IMG/VR virus record: IMGVR_UViG_3300008448_000595
Location: 1 to 24,848 of that record
Strand: one strand, 5' to 3'
Length of the DNA stretch: 24,848 nucleotides
Origin: a virus
Positions 20,436-24,848 of this stretch are shown here, piece after piece. The notes beneath the pieces are model-generated. The model made no database searches and had not been told where the DNA came from. It saw only the letters and a list, made by a program, of their open reading frames with translations. How positions within the stretch are numbered: position 1 is the first letter of the stretch; each line of letters begins with the position of its first letter. The position numbers were made by a program, and so were the translations under genes.

Positions 20436-21542
20436 ATGCCCACTAACCTGACAGGCTCAACGATCAACAGCACGTATGATCAGTTGCTGCACATTGACGG
20501 CGGTCCGGTCGCGACTGAGCAGACGATCTATAGCGGCACTGGTGTTGCGACGGCCCTGAAGGTCGGCACGGTATCTGTCTCGGTGGACAACGTCCGCTTC
20601 GATGGCAACACCATCTCGACACTGGATACCAACGGTAACCTCGTGCTTGCTCCGAACGGGACCGGCTCTGTCAGCATGTCCAAGGTCGCCATCACTGGCG
20701 GGACGATCTCGGGGATTACTGACCTCGCCATCGCTGATGGTGGTACGGGTGCTTCAGACGCCGTGACGGCTCGGTCTAATCTCGGCCTTGGTTCCATCGC
20801 CACTCAGAACTCGAATAACGTCACCATCACGGGTGGCGCGATTTCCGGCGTGTCGTTTACTGGGTCTTTCTCCGGCGTCACGTCCATCGAGTCGGGGACC
20901 TTCACCACGAGTAATGCCGCAACTGGTCTCACCATCACGAGCAGCACGATCTCGGCTGATGGCACCGACGCGAATATCGATATCAACATCACTCCGAAGG
21001 GGAGCGGTGAGGTCAACGTCACCAACATTGATATTCTGAGTGGTAAGGTTCCATTCAGCACCGTCACCGGGCGGGCCTATGCTTCATTATCGGACATCAC
21101 GGATCAGACTGGTAACGTCTCAACGCCGACCGCAGTGAAGTTCGGTACGACTGAAGTTGCCGGTAGTGGTATCACGATGGTGACTGACGGGTCTAACCTA
21201 ACGCGCCTGACTTTCGCTGCGGCGGGCACTTACATGGTTGCACCCAACCTCCAGCTTTTGAACACCGATGCCGCTGACCACGACGTTACTGTCTGGCTCC
21301 GACTTGATGGTTCTGACATTGCTCGGTCTGCTACGCGGGTTACGGTCCCCAAAACTGGTGACGGCGGAAGCGCTTTCTTCCAGATCGTGTTCTATGTGAC
21401 CGTGACCGCAGGGCAGTATGTTCAGGTCATGTGGCTTCCGGAGAACGTCGCTGTTACTCTGGATCATGTTGCCGCAGCCGCAGGACCGCCTGCTGTCCCT
21501 GCTATCCCTTCCGCTGTTATCGTTTCTGAAAGGATTGCCTGA
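20436..21542 (+). CDS. Fibre protein with jelly-roll-like C-terminal domain
   Basis: 368 residues. The shaft (about 10-200) is Gly/Thr/Ser-rich with short repeats (TNGNLVLAPNGTGSV, ITGGTISGI, IADGGTGASDAVTARSNLG), typical of trimeric phage fibres. From about residue 205 (YASLSDITDQTGN) to the end, a C1q/TNF-like beta-sandwich is suggested by RLTFAAAGTYMVAPNLQL, VTVWLRLDGSDIARS and FYVTVTAGQYVQVMWL. The globular tip would bind the receptor. Located between the adaptor fibre and the basic-protein cluster, 3 bp after the previous stop; the next gene overlaps its stop by 1 nt. Confidence 0.85.
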   Translation: MPTNLTGSTINSTYDQLLHIDGGPVATEQTIYSGTGVATALKVGTVSVSVDNVRFDGNTISTLDTNGNLVLAPNGTGSVSMSKVAITGGTISGITDLAIADGGTGASDAVTARSNLGLGSIATQNSNNVTITGGAISGVSFTGSFSGVTSIESGTFTTSNAATGLTITSSTISADGTDANIDINITPKGSGEVNVTNIDILSGKVPFSTVTGRAYASLSDITDQTGNVSTPTAVKFGTTEVAGSGITMVTDGSNLTRLTFAAAGTYMVAPNLQLLNTDAADHDVTVWLRLDGSDIARSATRVTVPKTGDGGSAFFQIVFYVTVTAGQYVQVMWLPENVAVTLDHVAAAAGPPAVPAIPSAVIVSERIA

Positions 21543-21775
21543 TGCCCAAGCGCGTTCCCGGTGTCACTGACATGACTCCTGCACAGAAGAAGATGTATAC
21601 CTCTGGTGCGACCAAGTACATGAAGGAGAGCGCTGAGGAGCGCCGCTACCGTCGTGCTATGGGGTCGCAGGCGGACATCGTCGAGCGCGGCAACCGTATG
21701 CAGTCGATGGAAGCCAAGGAGAGCAAACTCATCCAGCGCAGTGGAACCGGCTACGGCAGCTACAGGAGCAAGTGA
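21542..21775 (+). CDS. Small basic protein 1 of five (77 aa)
   Basis: Begins MPKRVPGVTDMTPAQKKMYT; Lys/Arg-rich with a helical centre (KYMKESAEERRYRRAMGSQA) and a flexible GTGYGSYRSK tail. Coupled to the fibre gene by TGATG. It opens a run of five small basic genes. Not recognised. Confidence 0.78.
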   Translation: MPKRVPGVTDMTPAQKKMYTSGATKYMKESAEERRYRRAMGSQADIVERGNRMQSMEAKESKLIQRSGTGYGSYRSK

Positions 21776-21776
21776 G

Positions 21777-22037
21777 ATGGCGAAGACCCCAGCGTGGACC
21801 CGCAAAGAGGGGAAGGACCCGAAGGGTGGGTTGAACGCCAAGGGTCGTGCCTCTGCCAAGGCTCAGGGGATGAACCTGAAGCCGCCTGCTCCTAACCCCA
21901 AGACCAAGGAGGACAAGGGACGCAGGGCGTCCTTCTGTGCCCGGATGGAGGGGATGAAGAAGAAGCTCACTTCGGAGAAGACCGCCCGCGATCCCAACTC
22001 GCGCATCAACAAATCTTTGAGAGCTTGGAACTGCTGA
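21777..22037 (+). CDS. Small basic protein 2 of five, DUF6321-like (86 aa)
   Basis: ATG 21777 has AGGAG 8 nt upstream. The sequence opens MAKTPAWTRKEGKDPKGGLN, has RRASFCARMEGMKKK in the middle and ends ARDPNSRINKSLRAWNC. The WTRKEGK...GGLNAKGRAS start and the SFCARM...SRINKSLRxWNC end are signatures I have seen in phages and large DNA viruses; the DUF6321 name is from memory. About one third of residues are Lys or Arg. Function unknown; nucleic-acid contact is plausible from charge. Confidence 0.85.
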   Translation: MAKTPAWTRKEGKDPKGGLNAKGRASAKAQGMNLKPPAPNPKTKEDKGRRASFCARMEGMKKKLTSEKTARDPNSRINKSLRAWNC

Positions 22038-22038
22038 G

Positions 22039-22206
22039 ATGGCCAGTCCGAAACCCACTAATCCGTCGCTCTGGTCGAGGGTCAAGGCTGAAGCCAAGTC
22101 CAAGTTCGACGTGTATCCCAGTGCCTATGCCAATGCGTGGGCTGCCAAGGAGTACAAGAAGCGCGGCGGCGGGTGGAAGGGGCCGGATAACCGGGTGAAG
22201 AAATGA
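22039..22206 (+). CDS. Small basic protein 3 of five (55 aa)
   Basis: ATG 22039 directly follows the previous stop. Sequence begins MASPKPTNPSLWSRVKAEAK and carries YPSAYANAWAAKEYKKRGGG, a pattern recurring in viral proteins. It contains 13 Lys/Arg. Its TGA overlaps the next ATG by 4 nt (ATGA). The short length makes it easy to miss, but the overlaps and pattern argue strongly for a real gene. Function unknown. Confidence 0.82.
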   Translation: MASPKPTNPSLWSRVKAEAKSKFDVYPSAYANAWAAKEYKKRGGGWKGPDNRVKK

Positions 22207-22436
22207 GCAAGGGCGGTCTCGGCAAATGGTTTGGTGAGAAGTGGGTCGATGTGAAGACCGGCAAGCCCTGCGGGCGGTCCGGCTCTGAGAAGTCTACTCG
22301 CAAGTATCCGGCCTGCCGCCCTGAGGCCGCTGCCAAGAAGCTCACAGCTTCAGAGCGCAAGACCATGGCGGCTAAGAAATCTGGTCCGGCTCGTCAGTCA
22401 TGGCCGGTCACGCCGTCTGGTAAGAGGAAGAACTGA
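22203..22436 (+). CDS. Small basic protein 4 of five, KWFxEKWVD family (77 aa)
   Basis: Begins MSKGGLGKWFGEKWVDVKTG, then KPCGRSGSEKSTRKYPACRP and a Lys/Ala/Ser tail (LTASERKTMAAKKS). The GGLxKWFxEKWVDVxTGxPCGR opening and the KYPACRP segment occur in phage and large-virus proteins of unknown function (possibly DUF5872, from memory). The two conserved cysteines suggest a small metal or disulphide site. Strongly basic. Confidence 0.85.
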   Translation: MSKGGLGKWFGEKWVDVKTGKPCGRSGSEKSTRKYPACRPEAAAKKLTASERKTMAAKKSGPARQSWPVTPSGKRKN

Positions 22437-22437
22437 C

Positions 22438-22605
22438 ATGGCAAAGAAACCCGACAAGGTAGCTGTCGTAATGAGAGAGTACAAGCGTGGCACGCTCCAC
22501 GCTGGCCGGGACCCCAAGGGTCCCAAGAAGGCACCTATCGTCAAATCTCGCAAGCAGGCTATCGCCATCGCACTGAGTGAGGCGGGTAAAGCAAGGAAGA
22601 AGTGA
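22438..22605 (+). CDS. Small basic protein 5 of five, DUF6496-like (55 aa)
   Basis: ATG 22438 comes 1 bp after the previous stop. Begins MAKKPDKVAVVMREYKRGTL and ends IVKSRKQAIAIALSEAGKAR plus KK. The VMREYKxGxL...KSRKQAIAIALSEAGKA layout matches the DUF6496 family as I remember it, found in phages and bacteria. About one third of residues are Lys or Arg. The next gene overlaps its stop by 1 nt. Function unknown; DNA binding is plausible. Confidence 0.85.
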   Translation: MAKKPDKVAVVMREYKRGTLHAGRDPKGPKKAPIVKSRKQAIAIALSEAGKARKK

Positions 22606-22892
22606 TGGAAGAGAAGCTCTATATCCGCGTCAAGAGTGACGGGTTCATCTACGACTATAATGAGCGGATGGCGGTTCATCCGTCCTGCGAAGTGGTCACC
22701 GAACGGGAAGTCTATCCTGAACGGTCCATCACCCCGGAGGTTGCCCAGAAGATCGAGGAGTTCACCAAGCCCGCCCCCAAGCGCGGACGCAAGCCTCGCA
22801 AGGGTCTCGATCTGGCTACTGACATTGCAGAAGAACCAGTATATACTGACCCCGAACTGGCTGCTGAAGCTGCACGGGGTTGGCCTGAATGA
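22605..22892 (+). CDS. Hypothetical protein (95 aa)
   Basis: ATG 22605 overlaps the previous TGA (TGATG), with AGGA 7 nt upstream; a GTG one codon earlier is also possible. Begins MEEKLYIRVKSDGFIYDYNE, a beta-rich part, followed by a KPAPKRGRKPRKG basic linker (an AT-hook-like GRKPRKG) and an acidic end (IAEEPVYTDPELAAEA). The first 40 residues resemble small virion or late proteins placed before adaptors. Not recognised. Confidence 0.78.
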   Translation: MEEKLYIRVKSDGFIYDYNERMAVHPSCEVVTEREVYPERSITPEVAQKIEEFTKPAPKRGRKPRKGLDLATDIAEEPVYTDPELAAEAARGWPE

Positions 22893-23533
22893 CGCCTGCG
22901 GATATCATCGCTGAAGCACGAGTACTTATTCAGGACTCGCGGACTCCGTATCGCTATAGCGATACGGTACTGTTGGGTTTCGTCAATCAGACGTTGCGCC
23001 GCATGTCGATCCTGCGTCCTGATCTGTTCATGGTCATCGGTGATATCCCCACGACGGCAAACACGGTTATCCAGAGTTGTCCTAGCGACTCGCTACGTCT
23101 GGTCGAGATTTTCCAGATCAAGAACGGCGATGCCGTCACCGAGGTCAATCGGGAAGTCCTCGATCAGATGAGTCCCGGCTGGGTCAACGAGGCGGCAGGG
23201 ACGCCGCTCAACTTCATGCGGCACGTCCGCAACCCGAACAAGTTCTTCCTTTACCCCCGCCCTACGGCGGGGATCGTGCTTGTCGGTGAGTACGCTCAGG
23301 TCCCGCCCACCTATACGTTGAACCAGACGATTGTGGCGCTTCCTGACTCCTACCTCCCCGTGGCTGCGGATGGCGTGGTATTCCTCGCAGAGTCGGTCGA
23401 TAACGAACACGTCAACTCGAACCGCGCCAAGCTGTTCCAAGACTCGTTCAACCAGACGCTGGCGGCAGGTCTCCAGACTCGCACCCTTACCGACACAGAG
23501 GAAGGCGGACTTGATCCGAAGCAGGTGATCTGA
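22889..23533 (+). CDS. Head-tail adaptor protein (DUF6682-like)
   Basis: 214 residues beginning MTPADIIAEARVLIQDSRTP. The RYSDTVLLGFVNQTLRRMSI helix region, the DSLRLVEIFQIKNGDAVTEV strand and FFLYPRPTAGIVLVGEYA are typical of the phage adaptor family that docks below the portal in short-tailed phages (gp11-like role). ATG overlaps the previous TGA by 4 nt and its own stop overlaps the next ATG. The family name DUF6682 is from memory. Confidence 0.85.
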   Translation: MTPADIIAEARVLIQDSRTPYRYSDTVLLGFVNQTLRRMSILRPDLFMVIGDIPTTANTVIQSCPSDSLRLVEIFQIKNGDAVTEVNREVLDQMSPGWVNEAAGTPLNFMRHVRNPNKFFLYPRPTAGIVLVGEYAQVPPTYTLNQTIVALPDSYLPVAADGVVFLAESVDNEHVNSNRAKLFQDSFNQTLAAGLQTRTLTDTEEGGLDPKQVI

Positions 23534-24306
23534 TGGTTGATCGTGCGTTCTCCTCTCTGGCTGCCAAGATCAACCCGAGCGTTCCGGGCTGCCCTACTGC
23601 GACGATGATCCAGTACATCCGCGACTCGGCGATCCGGACTTGTGAGCGCACGCTGGCATGGCGCTATGAGGTGCCGCTGTTCGACCTCCTGCCGGGGGTC
23701 CACGAGTACGCCTACAACAAGCCGACCAACACGGATGCTCACGCAGTCTTCGCCGCTATCGTCAACGGTAGCCATTTGGAGAAGCTGACGCTCGACGATG
23801 CCCTGCGGCTTTATCCCCAGTGGGCCGATCTCTATTCGGGCGAAGACCCATCCGTACTGTGGAGCCTGACGCCTCCGGGTAGCTATAACACGTTTGACTA
23901 TAACGACTCGCTGTTCAATGATGGTGAACCGTTCGTGCTGCCCGAGTCTGTGGTCGCTGATGCAAGCACGCCACGCTCGATCTGTCAGGTAACCCCAGAT
24001 AAGTTTATCGTTCTTCCGTTGCCGGATGACAACGAGACCTACACGATGCGGATGTTCTTGGCGCTCAAGCCCAAGCGTGATGCATCTGGTATGGACTCGG
24101 TTATCTTCGATGATCTCGAAGAAGTCATCATGCACGGTGCGCTCCAGCATTTGCTGGTGCTGCCTAATCAGTACTGGTCTGATCGGGAACTCGCAGCGTA
24201 CCACGCCAAGCAGTACGTCTATCAGATCGCAGAACGTCGCGCTCGTGCCAATCTCGGTAATGTCCGGGGTTCGATGCGAGCTAAGATGCAGCCATTCGGA
24301 GCCTGA
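23533..24306 (+). CDS. Putative tail adaptor / tubular protein (257 aa)
   Basis: Begins MVDRAFSSLAAKINPSVPGC. The pattern of an N-terminal helix with CERTLAWRYEVPLFDLLPGV, a central beta-rich part (RSICQVTPDKFIVLPLPDDN) and a C-terminal helical region (DLEEVIMHGALQHLLVLPNQ; YHAKQYVYQIAERRAR) fits connector/tail-tube adaptor proteins of podophages, in which the LxxxxxxLLxxPxxYWSD helix packs below the portal. Stop/start overlap with the preceding adaptor (TGATG) supports joint assembly. Confidence 0.8.
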   Translation: MVDRAFSSLAAKINPSVPGCPTATMIQYIRDSAIRTCERTLAWRYEVPLFDLLPGVHEYAYNKPTNTDAHAVFAAIVNGSHLEKLTLDDALRLYPQWADLYSGEDPSVLWSLTPPGSYNTFDYNDSLFNDGEPFVLPESVVADASTPRSICQVTPDKFIVLPLPDDNETYTMRMFLALKPKRDASGMDSVIFDDLEEVIMHGALQHLLVLPNQYWSDRELAAYHAKQYVYQIAERRARANLGNVRGSMRAKMQPFGA

Positions 24307-24308
24307 CC

Positions 24309-24638
24309 ATGGGTGTGAAGGTAACCAATAACGCGACGACGACAATCGCTGCCGACCTCGGTAGTGCTGCGCTGTCACTCACTGTTGCCAGCGGCACGGG
24401 TGCGCTGTTTCCTGTCCTTGGGGGTGGCGACTACTTCTACGCCACGCTGAGTGACACGAACGACAACTACGAGGTGGTCAAGGTTACGGCCCGCACTGAT
24501 GACGTGATGACCATTGTCCGTGCGCAGGAGGGGACTCTTGCGCTGCCGTTCCCGGCGAACAGCCGCTTTGAGCTTCGGGTTACTGCTGCTAGTGTGATGG
24601 AGTCATTCATCTCGAACTACGATTTCCTGCTTCTGTGA
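24309..24638 (+). CDS. Small virion or tail protein (109 aa)
   Basis: Begins MGVKVTNNATTTIAADLGSA, with GGAG 7 nt upstream. The layout TTIAADLGSAALSLTVASGTG, DYFYATLSD, YEVVKVTARTDDVMTIVRAQ and FELRVTAASV is a small beta-domain often found in phage particle and fibre proteins (SLTVxxGxGxxFP...EIVKVTxRxGxxxTVVRxQEGT). It ends YDFLLL, possibly a docking tail. Exact role unknown. Confidence 0.8.
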   Translation: MGVKVTNNATTTIAADLGSAALSLTVASGTGALFPVLGGGDYFYATLSDTNDNYEVVKVTARTDDVMTIVRAQEGTLALPFPANSRFELRVTAASVMESFISNYDFLLL

Positions 24639-24649
24639 AAGGTTAGGTC

Positions 24650-24848
24650 ATGGCTACTATCTCTCCGGTCTTTGATTTTGTAACCACGCAGTCGTCAAAG
24701 ACCCCACGTATTACATGGGCTGATGCGTCTACGGGCGATACGATTGAGCCGTTTTCGGTCGATGCGCAGACTGCTATTGCGGGGGCGGTTCAATTTGCTG
24801 GCACCTTTGGTGGGGCTACGGTGAAGCTGCAAGTATCGAACGACGGGA
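24650..24848 (+). CDS. Putative virion protein, partial (runs off window)
   Basis: ATG 24650 has AAGG 7 nt upstream, and the frame stays open to the right edge (66 residues visible). It begins MATISPVFDFVTTQSSKTPR and includes DTIEPFSVDAQTAIAGAVQF and GGATVKLQVSNDG, a beta-rich pattern usual for phage tail or head structural proteins. The C-terminus is missing. Confidence 0.75.
   Translation, partial: MATISPVFDFVTTQSSKTPRITWADASTGDTIEPFSVDAQTAIAGAVQFAGTFGGATVKLQVSNDG

Overview
The window is a 24.8-kb piece of a tailed double-stranded DNA bacteriophage genome. The virion genes suggest a short-tailed (podovirus-like) morphology: a ~680-residue portal, a scaffold, a ~307-residue capsid protein, fibre-like proteins and small head-tail adaptor proteins, with no tape-measure or long-tail tube gene in view. 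No integrase, tRNA, rRNA or CRISPR array is visible. Composition is GC-rich in the genes and strongly AT-rich in one intergenic tract. Two plus-strand promoter candidates fit the alphaproteobacterial (Caulobacter-type) TTGaCgS / GCTAnAWC pattern, so an alphaproteobacterial host is a reasonable but unproven inference.

Layout. The left arm (1-9299) is read entirely leftward as one tightly packed block of 16 genes, mostly with 1-4 nt stop/start overlaps. It holds a family A DNA polymerase with a 3'-5' exonuclease domain, a three-gene MoxR-like AAA+ ATPase / unknown (DUF3150-like) / VWA-metallopeptidase module, a DUF6378-like protein with an N-terminal helix-turn-helix, and many small phage proteins of unknown function. 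The centre (9300-11178) is a control region: two candidate leftward promoters, three copies of a ~30-bp repeat, a 435-bp AT-rich gene-free tract with a perfect 14-bp palindrome, a recurring TGTATAGTTA-type motif, and a separate leftward mini-operon of three tiny genes (10175-10845) with its own structured leader and a strong terminator. The right arm (11179-24848) is read rightward and carries packaging and virion genes in a standard order: small terminase, two small genes, an HNH-AP2 homing-type endonuclease inserted on the opposite strand, large terminase, terminator plus promoter, unknown gene, portal, small gene, scaffold, major capsid protein, two probable virion surface proteins, two fibre-like proteins, five consecutive small Lys/Arg-rich proteins, an acidic/basic linker protein, two head-tail adaptor candidates and the start of further tail or fibre genes running off the window.

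How the parts work together. The leftward arm replicates DNA and remodels the host. The rightward arm packages the DNA and builds the particle. The central region most likely sets the switch between the two and may contain the replication origin. The features most worth follow-up are the five-gene basic-protein cluster, the MoxR/VWA module, the leucine at the nucleotide-selecting position of the polymerase, the homing endonuclease with a compositional boundary inside terL, and the repeat and hairpin architecture of the control region and capsid genes. Several real small genes (7257-7427, 10175-10318, 22039-22206, 22438-22605, and the partial genes at both ends) are short enough to be missed by length-filtered gene callers. 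All functional names rest on motifs read by eye; no database search was possible.
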